Positions 8,618-16,527 of a stretch of 64,000 nucleotides of DNA are shown piece after piece (the stretch's first letter is position 1; the number at the start of each line of letters is the position of its first letter). Where the stretch lies: assembly GCA_963743785.1 (NCBI GenBank), contig CAVURD010000034.1, forward strand, positions 372,001 through 436,000, given 5' to 3'. Source of the stretch: Bog-473 sp963743785. Lineage in GTDB: Bacteria; Actinomycetota; Acidimicrobiia; Acidimicrobiales; RAAP-2. A program made the translations under genes and the position numbers. Under the pieces are notes generated by a model. The model was not told where the DNA came from. It saw nothing but the letters and a program-made list of their open reading frames with translations, and did not search any database.

Positions 8618-9474
8618 TTGACAGCTCCTTGGCTAGCCGGGGCGGCTTGGTTGGTCTTGTAGAAGGCATTGGGGAAGCCGACACTGCCGGCCGCGGCGGG
8701 CAGCATGGCGGCGGTTCCGGGGGCGAGGGAGATGAGCTGCGGGGCCCCGGCTTGCAAGAGAGCCTGGACCGCCAGCAGTACGCTGGCGTGCTGGGCCTCA
8801 ATCCCCATGATCGAGGCGAACAGAGCCTTGTTCGTGGTCGACTTCGCCAGCACCGTGTCCTTGACATAGGTCTCGGCCGCGATGTTCTCGAGCTCAAGGG
8901 CCAAGGCGACGACCTGCAGTGCTCCGGCCGAAGGGGTCGCGGCCGTGATGGACTTGACCGCTTTGTTGACCACCGGCACGAAGGCCGGATCGGAGGCGTT
9001 CTGGGCCTTGCCTCCCAACTGCTTCACGGCGGCCGAGAAGGCGTCGTCGTGCTGCATGTGTTGGCCCATGGTGACCTGGCAGAACTTCGTCACCACCGGG
9101 TTGGCCGCAGATCCCCCGATGTAGGGCAGCGTGAGGGCCGTCTTGTAGGTGGAGATGGCCAGATTCTCGATTGAGTTCGCGGTCTGGAGGATCTGCACGT
9201 CGCTCGAGCTCGAGGCGAAGGCAGGCGAGGCGAGCAGGCCGACGAGGGCCGCGCCGCCGGCCGCGCCCAACAGCGTGGTGGCGCCAAGGCTGGCCCGCAA
9301 CCGGTCCCGGTGCTCGACATGGAACGCTTGGTTCGACGCGTGGTCCTCGTCGTTGGGCGAGTGGTTGAGTTCGACGAGCTCGTCGAGCGCTTCGTGGGTC
9401 GGCCGCAGGGCATCTGCCTGCAGGTCTTGGGATTCTTCGAGCAACTCAGTGAGTGCTCTCGGATCTGACGACAT
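8614..9474 (-). CDS. second ferritin-like exported protein, paralogue of its neighbour
   Basis: The 286-residue protein has an acidic N-terminus, a hydrophobic segment at residues 63-86 with an AFA cleavage-like site near 88, and a four-helix domain. Candidate ligands line up with the downstream paralogue: Glu103 (SIENLAISTY), His139/His142 (GQHMQH), Glu196 (LENIAAETY), Glu226/His229 (EAQH). No twin arginine precedes the hydrophobic segment, so it may use Sec or travel with its Tat-bearing partner; that is speculation. A strong AGGAGGT lies just upstream of the start. The four-base overlap with the next gene and equal fold suggest a heteromeric pair, possibly metal storage or oxidase-like at the envelope. 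Confidence 0.82.
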   Translation of the reverse strand: MSSDPRALTELLEESQDLQADALRPTHEALDELVELNHSPNDEDHASNQAFHVEHRDRLRASLGATTLLGAAGGAALVGLLASPAFASSSSDVQILQTANSIENLAISTYKTALTLPYIGGSAANPVVTKFCQVTMGQHMQHDDAFSAAVKQLGGKAQNASDPAFVPVVNKAVKSITAATPSAGALQVVALALELENIAAETYVKDTVLAKSTTNKALFASIMGIEAQHASVLLAVQALLQAGAPQLISLAPGTAAMLPAAAGSVGFPNAFYKTNQAAPASQGAVK

Positions 9475-9513
9475 TACTTACCTCCTGATTTGGTAACTGC
9501 ACACCTGTTCGGA

Positions 9514-9534
9514 GACATCCGACAGTCGGATGTC
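9514..9534. promoter_or_regulatory. perfect 10-bp palindrome ahead of the ferritin-like genes
   Basis: Arms GACATCCGAC (9514-9523) and GTCGGATGTC (9525-9534) are exact reverse complements around one base. The element lies 40-60 bases upstream of the ferritin-like start at 9474 and just overlaps the stop of the upstream membrane gene. A second palindrome, ATGTCA-N6-TGACAT (9530-9547), overlaps it. The very short spacer fits a dimeric repressor site better than a transcription terminator. The binding protein is unknown; metal- or redox-responsive control would suit the genes but is a guess. Confidence 0.5.
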
Positions 9535-9985
9535 AGATATGTGACATTTGGGCGCGAGATTCCGCCGATCTGGTCAGGCACAACGCCGCGGCGATGGTCA
9601 AGACAATGACGGTGGCGATCTCGATGGCAAAGGCCTGATGGGCGAAGGGGGCAGACCACGAATCCTTGAACCCGAAGAGCCCATAGTGGATCGAGGCGAG
9701 AAAGCCAATCATGGTGGATAGCGCGAAGCCGACTCCAACAATGGCAACCCACACCCGGCAGACGAAGATGATGAGAAGTCCAACCAGAAGACCGGAAATG
9801 GACTGAACGAGGAAGAGTGTTCCAATGGTTGGAATGTGGCGGTAGCCCAAATTCCGCCAGAGGTGAAGGTGAATATAGGTGGACCACACGATGAGGAGTC
9901 CTCCCGCCATGAATGCCACTGTCGCGGTCAACCCAATCGGCTTGGGTACGCGCTCTGGCCCATAACCCAGCTGTTCCAACTTCAT
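9533..9985 (-). CDS. four-helix membrane protein of unknown function
   Basis: I chose ATG 9985 (MKLEQLGYGPERVPKPIG), since the frame upstream lacks plausible coding character. The 150-residue product has four hydrophobic segments, at about residues 18-37, 53-75, 77-96 and 112-136, with a short charged tail. A histidine-rich first loop (YIHLHLWRNLGYRHIP) lies between helices 1 and 2. I do not recognise a named family. It is upstream of and co-directional with the two ferritin-like genes and the cupredoxin, with only 58 bases between, so it is probably the first gene of that operon or a separate unit before the palindrome at 9514. Confidence 0.7.
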   Translation of the reverse strand: MKLEQLGYGPERVPKPIGLTATVAFMAGGLLIVWSTYIHLHLWRNLGYRHIPTIGTLFLVQSISGLLVGLLIIFVCRVWVAIVGVGFALSTMIGFLASIHYGLFGFKDSWSAPFAHQAFAIEIATVIVLTIAAALCLTRSAESRAQMSHI

Positions 9986-10179
9986 GTCACTTGTTCGTTG
10001 CCAACGACTTGTTGGATGGAGTTTGGTTTGGTTTCCCCTTTCGAGTCCACAACAGTGACCTCGAAGGTTGTGGAGACCACTGAAGGTGTCGAGAATAGCC
10101 CCCGTGATTCCCTTTCCGGCCCAAGAGCACTGGCTAGCGGTTACGCCCATTTCTCGCCCGGCAATATCCCACCCCCTAG

Positions 10180-10593
10180 TCAGGCAATACCGCGGCCCTT
10201 GCCTGACGAAAGCCTCGATTCAGATCGTCCCTTCCACCAGCATCGGAGAAGAGGGAACGACCGAACCACCCGCCGGTTCGACATTGATGCCAAGTTGAGA
10301 TGGCTGGGCGACCCAGCGAATGTGAAAGTCACCTGTTCCGGGTTCGGGACCTCACCACTACCCGGATGAGCTCCCGGGTCAGACAGCTTCTCGTGCCGAC
10401 TCTGCGTCTCGTGGACGTGAAGCTCCGTTGCTGGGGCAGTGGCCTTCTTTCCGTCTTCGAGGCCCTTTTCGAACTGGTTCTTGGCCGACCCAAGGTTACG
10501 GGCGAGCTTGGGAATGGCGGCTCCGCCGAAGAGCACGACGGCCAACACGATCACGACGACAATGCCGTCGACACCAAAAATCTCACCCAGCAT
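10180..10593 (-). CDS. tatA: TatA/E-type twin-arginine translocase subunit
   Basis: The N-terminus has one transmembrane helix (residues 8-22) followed by FGGAAIPKLARNLGSAKNQFEKGLEDG, the canonical TatA hinge and amphipathic helix ending near residue 48. TatA polymerises to let folded twin-arginine substrates cross the membrane. TatA proteins usually end by residue 60-90; here an unusual polar, then basic, tail runs to 137, so the true stop may be hidden by a frameshift after about residue 60. The gene is divergent from tatB with about 245 bases between them, and downstream lies the ferritin-like/cupredoxin operon with a Tat substrate. Confidence 0.85.
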   Translation of the reverse strand: MLGEIFGVDGIVVVIVLAVVLFGGAAIPKLARNLGSAKNQFEKGLEDGKKATAPATELHVHETQSRHEKLSDPGAHPGSGEVPNPEQVTFTFAGSPSHLNLASMSNRRVVRSFPLLRCWWKGRSESRLSSGKGRGIA

Positions 10594-10643
10594 GAATATC
10601 TCCTTTTCGATTCCGGCTCACCAAGCGGTGGGAACCGTGCAGG

Positions 10644-10720
10644 GACTATTCGGACCCGCTCGAAAGAGAGATGTCAGATGGAGTTCTTCTCATACGGATC
10701 ACCGGTCGGTCCGAATAGTC
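10644..10720. promoter_or_regulatory. 13-bp inverted repeat between divergent tatA and tatB
   Basis: GACTATTCGGACC (10644-10656) is repeated exactly in inverse orientation at 10708-10720, 51 bases apart, in the divergent tatA/tatB interval. The arms are too far apart for a terminator and lie where both promoters must be. The interval also contains GATGTCAGAT (10670-10679), a 10-mer that recurs at 9529-9538 in the ferritin-operon palindrome region. A shared regulator with two bound dimers is one reading; chance cannot be excluded. Confidence 0.4.
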
Positions 10721-10839
10721 AGAGAGATGCCACCCTTCTTGAGTGCGACCAACCGCGCCGTTGGCCGCCGACACGGCGACGATCACGGCGATCAGGTCGA
10801 TTGATCTTGGGCCCCTTGGATCGAACCCACGCGGTCGGC

Positions 10840-11190
10840 ATGTTTAACCTTGATCCCGGGAAATTCCTGATCATCGGTGTTGTGGCGATATTGGTGCTCG
10901 GCCCCGACAAGCTACCCGAGGTTGCTCGTCAGGTCGGAGGGGCGTGGCGATCCTTTCATGAATTTCGCGCTCGGATGGAATCCGAGGTTCGCAGCAATCT
11001 GCCCGATCTCCCTTCCACCCCGGACATCGCCAGATTGGCACAATCTCCCACGGCTCTGTTGAATCGCCTCTCAAACGTGTCTCCCGATACCGTCAGCGCT
11101 GGCGAGCGATCTGAACTGGCTGAAATCTGGGATCAGGTGGGGCAGACACACGAGATCGATGATCCATCTCCCATGAACCCCGACCAGTGA
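10840..11190 (+). CDS. tatB: TatB-type twin-arginine translocase subunit
   Basis: Starting at ATG 10840, the 116-residue protein begins MFNLDPGKFLIIGVVAILVLGPDKLPEVARQVGGAW. The short N-terminal helix, the LGP motif and the following amphipathic helix are typical of TatB (TatA has FG at this place). TatB recognises the twin-arginine signal together with TatC. The C-terminal part is polar and acidic, as usual. tatC follows after about 150 bases on the same strand. Confidence 0.88.
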   Translation: MFNLDPGKFLIIGVVAILVLGPDKLPEVARQVGGAWRSFHEFRARMESEVRSNLPDLPSTPDIARLAQSPTALLNRLSNVSPDTVSAGERSELAEIWDQVGQTHEIDDPSPMNPDQ

Positions 11191-11344
11191 ACGACTCCCT
11201 GCGTCCCACGGGCCCGCCATCGGCCGACGGACCCATCGGTCGATGCCAATCTGAACTGACCGGATGCGGAGTTTTCGATGACCAATCTTCTCAACATCAG
11301 CCGCAGAGGACGGACCGCCGAACGAGAAAACCTCGGCGAACGCC

Positions 11345-12086
11345 ATGAATCTGCGTCAGCACCTAAGTGAGCTGCGGCACCGCTTGATGATCTGTCTCGT
11401 CGCGGTGGCCATCACCACGGTTGCGTCGGTCATCTCTCTACGAGCCGATCCTGCATTTTCTCATTCGACCACTTTGCAATGTCGACGCCAGCCGTGCCGG
11501 ATCAACCGGATCCTTGATCGCCAGGTCGGGTTCCACCTGCAACCTCTATGTGACGTCGCCCTTGGACGGTTTGGGCTTACGCATCAAGATCGCCGTGTTC
11601 GGGGGGCTGGTGATGGCCTCTCCGATCATCCTCTTCCAGTTCTGGCGCTTCATTTCGCCGGGCCTCGAGTCCAAGGAGCGCAAGTACGCCGTGCCCTTCG
11701 TTGCGCGTCCTTCTTGCTCTTCATATTGGGAGCGGCCACCGCGTACACGACGCTGCCGCACGCACTGGCCTTCTTGAAGGTCGGTTGGTGGACCCAACCT
11801 CCAAGCAATCTACGATCCGATCCCCTACCTGGGCTTGATCGTGTTGATGATGACGTTGTTCGGTCTGACCTTCCAGTTTCCGGTGATTCTGGTGTCATTG
11901 GAATTGGCCCGGATAGTCACGCCTGCCGGACTCCTGCGTTCGTGGCGCTGGGCCATCATCATCATCACAGTGGTGTCTGCCGTGGCCACTCCGAGCTCGG
12001 ATCCCTTCTCGATGTTGGCACTGGCATTGCCGCTGGTCCTCTTCTATTTCATCTCCATTGGCATTGGGAAGCTCTTCGGGCGGTAG
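11345..12086 (+). CDS. tatC: TatC, split by three frameshifts
   Basis: TatC is the six-helix receptor of the Tat pathway. Pieces in order are MNLRQHLSELRHRLMIC (start), LYEPILHFLIRPL, LYVTSPLDGLGLRIKIAVFGGLVMASPIILFQFWRFISPGL, then FLLFILGAATAYTTLPHALAFL, then YDPIPYLGLIVLMMTLFGLTFQFPVIL and the end at IGIGKLFGR. The frame changes near 11431-11440 (one surplus base within TCTCTCT), near 11695-11706, and near 11785-11812. All family landmarks survive in order and the span is 247 codons plus one base, so sequence error is more likely than decay. If the shifts were real, the cell would lack TatC although tatA, tatB and a Tat substrate are intact. Confidence 0.85.
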
Positions 12087-12234
12087 TCGTTCATTGCATC
12101 GGAGAGGACGGTCGATCCGAATACAGCTCATTTTCCGTCCCGTCGAGAGGAAATGCGTCATTTTGTCAGGCACCACCGGCGACCTCTCCTTCAGCATTGA
12201 GCTGGGTCGTCAGGTCGAAAGCACTGTCTCAGAA

Positions 12235-12876
12235 TCAGGAGCCGGCGCCCGCGATGAGCGAGGCATCGAGGTCCAACAGTTGGACGGTCGTCTGTCCCGC
12301 TTTCAGCGCGGCGAAGAACCCGGCCTCTTTGGCCTCACGGGCTCGGCCCGCGCTCATCACGTCGCTGAGCGAGGCACGCGGGACAACGGTGATACCATCG
12401 ACGTCACCCACCACCCAATCGCCGTCTGACACCAGGACCCCGCCCACACGGACCGGCGTGCCCACCGTCCCCCGCTTGTCCTTGCTGGCGCCGGTCAAGG
12501 CGATGGTCGAGGCGAACACCGGAAATCCGTGGGCCTCGAGCGCGGCGACGTCGCGCACTCCCCCGTCAATGACCAGCCCGGCCAATCCCGCTGCTTCGGC
12601 GGCCGTGGTGAGTACCTCGCCCCAGTAGCCCCGGTCGGCCACCCGTCCCACATCGACCACCAGGACGCTCCCCCTGGGCGCGGTGGTGACGGCCACGTGC
12701 ACCGCCAGATTGTCGCCGGGCGTACACCCCACCGGGTAGGCCGGCGCGGCCAGCACGGCACCGGACCAAGCCGGCTTCAGTCGGCGGTCGGTGGCCAATC
12801 CCCCGGACTCACCCAACGTGGCCGACCCCAACTGCCGCAGTGTCTCCGCCGTCTCTTGCTGACCCTCGCTAGCCAC
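12235..12876 (-). CDS. RraA-like / HMG-aldolase-family protein
   Basis: The GTG at 12876 is preferred because GGAGGAGG sits about six bases upstream; the open frame extends further but without coding character. The 213-residue product contains GSVLVVDVGRVADRGYWGE and GLVIDGGVRDVAALEAHGFPVFA, the core of the RraA / 4-hydroxy-4-methyl-2-oxoglutarate aldolase family, including the Gly-rich metal-oxaloacetate pocket and the Arg-Asp pair. Members either inhibit RNase E (RraA proper) or act as class II pyruvate aldolases and oxaloacetate decarboxylases. Its neighbours, a dehydrogenase and a ThuA-like protein, favour the aldolase role. It diverges from the ThuA-like gene with about 75 bases between. 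Confidence 0.85.
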   Translation of the reverse strand: MASEGQQETAETLRQLGSATLGESGGLATDRRLKPAWSGAVLAAPAYPVGCTPGDNLAVHVAVTTAPRGSVLVVDVGRVADRGYWGEVLTTAAEAAGLAGLVIDGGVRDVAALEAHGFPVFASTIALTGASKDKRGTVGTPVRVGGVLVSDGDWVVGDVDGITVVPRASLSDVMSAGRAREAKEAGFFAALKAGQTTVQLLDLDASLIAGAGS

Positions 12877-12952
12877 CGATGCCTCCTCCGATGATCCTGA
12901 CGGTGTATTGGACCATCCGGCGGCACCCGCGCACCAGCCGTACACTCCAACG

Positions 12953-13645
12953 GTGCCCGACGACATGCTGATCGTGACCCAGGTTGCCGCGTACGCCGAC
13001 GGCCCGGCCGGTGTCCACGGCGTCCTCGGACAAGCGACCACCGCGCTGACCCAACTGGCCGAGGGGGCCGCTCTCAACCCGGTCGTGGTCGATGACGTGC
13101 GTGACCTCTCCCCCGTGCGCATCGATTCGGCGGCCGTGCTCTCCCTCTTCACCATTGGAGAGACGCCGTTCAGCCCGGCCCAGCGCGACGCCCTGCACTC
13201 CTCATGGCGGGACGGTCATCTCGCCGTACTGGGAGTGCACTCGGCCACCGACGCCTGCCACACCTGGCCCGAGTACGGGTCGGTTATCGGGGCTCGCTTC
13301 GACGGCCACCCCTGGACCCAGGACTTCACCATCGACGTGGTCGATCGCGACCACCCGGCCACCTCCCATCTCGGCGACACCTGGGCGTGGCACGACGAGA
13401 TCTACCTCTTCCGCGCGCTCCGTCCCGACGCCCGCGTCCTCCTCACGCTGGCCGACGGCCAGGTGGACCTCTCGGTTCCCGGAGGTCGAATACCCGAGTG
13501 TGGATTCCCCCTGGCCTGGTGCCATTCCGAGGAAGCCGGCCGCACCTTCTACAGCGCTCTCGGCCATTTTCCGGGGGCCTGGGAGACCCCCACCTACCTC
13601 CGGCACCTGGCCGGAGGGCTGGCGTGGCTGCAGGAACACGCCTGA
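12953..13645 (+). CDS. ThuA-like (glutamine-amidotransferase-fold) protein
   Basis: Start GTG 12953 or ATG 12965 (MLIVTQVAAYADG); the product is about 230 residues. HLAVLGVHSATDACHTWPEYGSVIGARFDGHPW and the later DRDHPATSHLGDTWAWHDEIYLF segment are characteristic of ThuA-like proteins, which have a class I glutamine-amidotransferase fold and occur in sugar-utilisation loci. A GGRTFYSALGHFPGAW-like block near the C-terminus is also typical. It lies 18 bases ahead of a zinc alcohol dehydrogenase gene on the same strand, so the two are probably co-transcribed in a sugar or polyol pathway. The substrate is unknown. Confidence 0.85.
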   Translation: MPDDMLIVTQVAAYADGPAGVHGVLGQATTALTQLAEGAALNPVVVDDVRDLSPVRIDSAAVLSLFTIGETPFSPAQRDALHSSWRDGHLAVLGVHSATDACHTWPEYGSVIGARFDGHPWTQDFTIDVVDRDHPATSHLGDTWAWHDEIYLFRALRPDARVLLTLADGQVDLSVPGGRIPECGFPLAWCHSEEAGRTFYSALGHFPGAWETPTYLRHLAGGLAWLQEHA

Positions 13646-13663
13646 GGGCCTAACCTGACGCCC

Positions 13664-14746
13664 GTGTCACAGAACCCAGCTTCCCGACCGCTCCCCGATG
13701 TCATGGCGGCGGCGGTCTACCAGTCGCCCGGCGTCATCACCGTCGAGGACCGACCGGTGCCCACGCCCGGTCCCGATCAGGTTTTGGTCCGGGTGCACCA
13801 TTGCGGTATCTGCGGCTCGGACATCCATCAGCTGCGTGACGGGTGGGGCCTCAAGCCAGGGACCATTGCCGGACACGAGTGGACCGGGGCCATCGCCGCC
13901 ATCGGTGACGACGTCGACACCTGGTCCCTCGGCGAGCGGGTGGTGGGCGGCTCCTCGCCCAAGTGCGGCAGCTGTCGACGCTGCCTGGAGGGCAAGCCCT
14001 CGCAGTGCGAGAACCGCAGCAGCCCCATCACCGACAACGGCGACGGTGCATTCGCTGAATACATTCTCGTACGGGCCGCGGGGGTCTTGCGCTTGCCCGA
14101 CAGCCTTTCCGCCCGCCACGCCGCACTGGCCGAGCCCCTGGCCGTGGCCATGCACGGGATCACCCGATCCGGTATCGCTCCGGGAGACACCGCCATGGTC
14201 ATCGGCGCCGGCCCCATCGGGGCGCTGACGGTGGCGGCGCTGCGAGCCATGGGCGTCGACCACATCACGGTGGTCGAACCCAGCGAAGGCCGCAGAGAGC
14301 TGGCCCGGAACGTCGGGGCGACCGAGGTCATCGACCCGTCCGACCTCGAAATGTTCCCCTCGTGGGAGCCGGAGAAGTTGTCGTCCCGGGCCGTCCACGT
14401 CGTGCTCGAATGCTCCGGGCACAAGTCCGCCATCGAGTCAGGTTTTCACCAGCTCCTCCGAGGCGGCATCCTGGTCATGGTCGGTGCCGGCATCGAGCAC
14501 CCGACCTTCGACCCGAACCGCATGATTCTCAACGAACTGCACGTCACCGGCTCGTTCGTCTATGACCTCGGCGGCTTTGAACGGGCGCTCGAGCTCCTGG
14601 CTTCGGACGACTTTCCCAGCGATCTCCTCATCGATCCCAACGACGTACCACTCGACGGTGTGGGTGATGCACTGGAGGCTCTGGCCACCGGTCGCATTGC
14701 CGGCAAGGTGATGGTGGTACCCGAGGCAAGGATGCCGAGCACATGA
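13664..14746 (+). CDS. zinc-dependent MDR alcohol/polyol dehydrogenase
   Basis: This is a 360-residue medium-chain dehydrogenase. The catalytic zinc region reads CGICGSDIHQ with GHEWTG after it, and the structural zinc site is CGSCRRCLEGKPSQC (C-x2-C-x2-C-x7-C). The Rossmann motif VIGAGPIGALTVAAL lies near residue 182. The closest groups are sorbitol/threonine/2,3-butanediol-type dehydrogenases, but the substrate cannot be read from the sequence. The GTG start follows the ThuA-like gene closely and the stop overlaps the next gene's ATG. Confidence 0.9.
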   Translation: MSQNPASRPLPDVMAAAVYQSPGVITVEDRPVPTPGPDQVLVRVHHCGICGSDIHQLRDGWGLKPGTIAGHEWTGAIAAIGDDVDTWSLGERVVGGSSPKCGSCRRCLEGKPSQCENRSSPITDNGDGAFAEYILVRAAGVLRLPDSLSARHAALAEPLAVAMHGITRSGIAPGDTAMVIGAGPIGALTVAALRAMGVDHITVVEPSEGRRELARNVGATEVIDPSDLEMFPSWEPEKLSSRAVHVVLECSGHKSAIESGFHQLLRGGILVMVGAGIEHPTFDPNRMILNELHVTGSFVYDLGGFERALELLASDDFPSDLLIDPNDVPLDGVGDALEALATGRIAGKVMVVPEARMPST

Positions 14747-15189
14747 CCCACCCCTTCTATCCAACCGGCAACCCGCGCTTCAATCATGTGGCCATGTCGC
14801 TCCCGGCCGATCTCCTCGGCGAGGAGAGCCGTAAGGACATCTGCCGCTTCTTCGACGAGGTACTGGGCTTCGAAGAGATGCCCACCATGACCCAGGATCG
14901 CCGCCGACTCATCCTCAGCTGCGTGCACTGGGACCAGTTCATCTTTCTCATTTCCGAAGACAGTCCCATGACTTGCCCTCGCATGGACCATTTCGGCCTG
15001 GCCGTGGGCTCCTTGGAAGAACTGCAGGGGATTCAAGATCGCGCCGAGGCCTTCCGCAAGGGAGACGACCGCCTCGACCTGATCGATCTGCACATGGATG
15101 ACCAGGAGATGGTCAAGATCCATTCCCTCTACATCGCCTACATCCTGCCCATGATGTGTGAGTTCCAGTACTGGGAGTTCGCGGCCTGA
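14743..15189 (+). CDS. VOC (glyoxalase/dioxygenase) superfamily protein
   Basis: The 148-residue product starts with PRFNHVAMSLPADLL and contains DICRFFDEVLGFEEMP, then MDHFGLAVGSLEELQ, the paired beta-alpha-beta-beta-beta layout of the vicinal-oxygen-chelate fold. Candidate metal ligands are the His of FNHVA, the His of DHFGL and a C-terminal Glu. It overlaps the dehydrogenase stop by ATGA, so it belongs to the same transcript. Function (isomerase, lyase or dioxygenase) is not decidable from sequence. Confidence 0.75.
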   Translation: MTHPFYPTGNPRFNHVAMSLPADLLGEESRKDICRFFDEVLGFEEMPTMTQDRRRLILSCVHWDQFIFLISEDSPMTCPRMDHFGLAVGSLEELQGIQDRAEAFRKGDDRLDLIDLHMDDQEMVKIHSLYIAYILPMMCEFQYWEFAA

Positions 15190-15278
15190 GCGGGGCCGTG
15201 GTCGCGGACCATTTCGGTTCACGCCGCTCAGTTCAGGCGGCTCAATTCAATCGGGTGCGCCACCTTGGTGTGGTCCGC

Positions 15279-16445
15279 TCAGGGACGCATGGCCGCGCAC
15301 ACGCCCAGACCCTCGGCGGCACGAAGCGCCTCATAGGGCTTATTGCCCGGCTTGTCCTGAAGTTGGGTGTTGACGATGACGTCAACCGATCGCGTGCCCT
15401 TTGGGTTGGAGGCAGCAAAGAGGGTGTAGCCAGGGAAGTTGCCGGTGTGGCCGTACACGGTTCCACAGCGGGTGGCATAGCGGAAGATACCGAGACCGGA
15501 GCTGTTGGTGCCGGGACCGGGCGGCCCGGAGCCTCCGGGAACGAACGTGAGCTGACTCTTGCGTGTGGCCGCATTGGAGAACCTGCCACTCGCGTAGGCC
15601 CGCATGAAGGTGTTCAACTGCGTCGGTGTCGAGAGCATCCCACCCGACGCCCAGGCCAGACCGGGATTCAAGGCCATGCTCACGTCTTCAGGTGCCTCGC
15701 CCGCGGTGACGCCGTAGCCGTGGAGATACGGAGTGCTCAGATCCGAGTTCGACGGCAGCGTGGTCTGGGACAGTCCCAACGGCGTGGTGACGAAGTGTTC
15801 GAGTGCGGCCTCATAGGTCCCCTTTGTCACGGCTTCGTCCATCAACCCGAGGATGATGTTGTCCGAATCCGAATAGTCGTACTTGGAACCAGGGGTGAAG
15901 AGAAGCGGTTCGTTGGCGATGAAGGCCAAGAGCTGGGTGGGAGCCAGCATTTGCTGGGGGTTGGCCTGCAAATCCTTCAGGAAGGTGGGGTCCTTGATGT
16001 AGTCAGGCATCCCGCTGGTGTGTTGCAGGAGCTCGGCGACGGTGACCGCCGACCAGGCCCGCGGCAGGGTCGGGAGTATCCCGCCGACGGTGTCGGTGAG
16101 AGAGAGCGAACCCTGGCTCACCAGGGCGAGCGTGATAGCGCCGTTGTATGCCTTGGACACGCTGGCGATGCGGGCCGTGTCGTTCGAGGTCGGGGCCTGC
16201 TTTGATGCGACATCGCCCACCCCGGCGGCCACGACCTGGGTGCGTCGCCCGACCTGGACCACGGCGATAGCGCCGGGTGGTCCTCCGGGCATCGCAACCA
16301 ACTCTCGGAGTGCGGCGGAGAAGGTGGACAGCGATGTGCCTTGCTTGGATGCACCCAACGACGAGGCGCCAACCGGTGCCGCCATCCCGATTGTCGCCGA
16401 TGCAGCTATCAACAGCGACAGAATCCGTGGTGTGCGACATGGCAT
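15279..16445 (-). CDS. exported serine beta-lactamase-family hydrolase
   Basis: I start at ATG 16445, which gives a clear signal peptide (MPCRTPRILSLLIAASATIG, cleavage near APVGAS); upstream codons in frame lack one. Of the 388 residues, Ser95-V-S-Lys98 (ARIASVSKAY) is the SxxK nucleophile motif and GHTGNFPGY is the KTG-equivalent HTG. The middle YxN motif reads YSD in KYDYSDSDN, with Asp in place of the usual Asn. This pattern belongs to the class C beta-lactamase / D-aminopeptidase / esterase EstB group, so peptidase or esterase activity is as likely as beta-lactam hydrolysis. It diverges from the PEP-mutase-like gene. Confidence 0.88.
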   Translation of the reverse strand: MPCRTPRILSLLIAASATIGMAAPVGASSLGASKQGTSLSTFSAALRELVAMPGGPPGAIAVVQVGRRTQVVAAGVGDVASKQAPTSNDTARIASVSKAYNGAITLALVSQGSLSLTDTVGGILPTLPRAWSAVTVAELLQHTSGMPDYIKDPTFLKDLQANPQQMLAPTQLLAFIANEPLLFTPGSKYDYSDSDNIILGLMDEAVTKGTYEAALEHFVTTPLGLSQTTLPSNSDLSTPYLHGYGVTAGEAPEDVSMALNPGLAWASGGMLSTPTQLNTFMRAYASGRFSNAATRKSQLTFVPGGSGPPGPGTNSSGLGIFRYATRCGTVYGHTGNFPGYTLFAASNPKGTRSVDVIVNTQLQDKPGNKPYEALRAAEGLGVCAAMRP

Positions 16446-16527
16446 TTCGACACCATAGTGGGAGGGCGATTTACTGTTCGGGAGATAGGCGAGGTGTGGC
16501 CTGAGCAACGAGAAGGCCAAAGATCGC

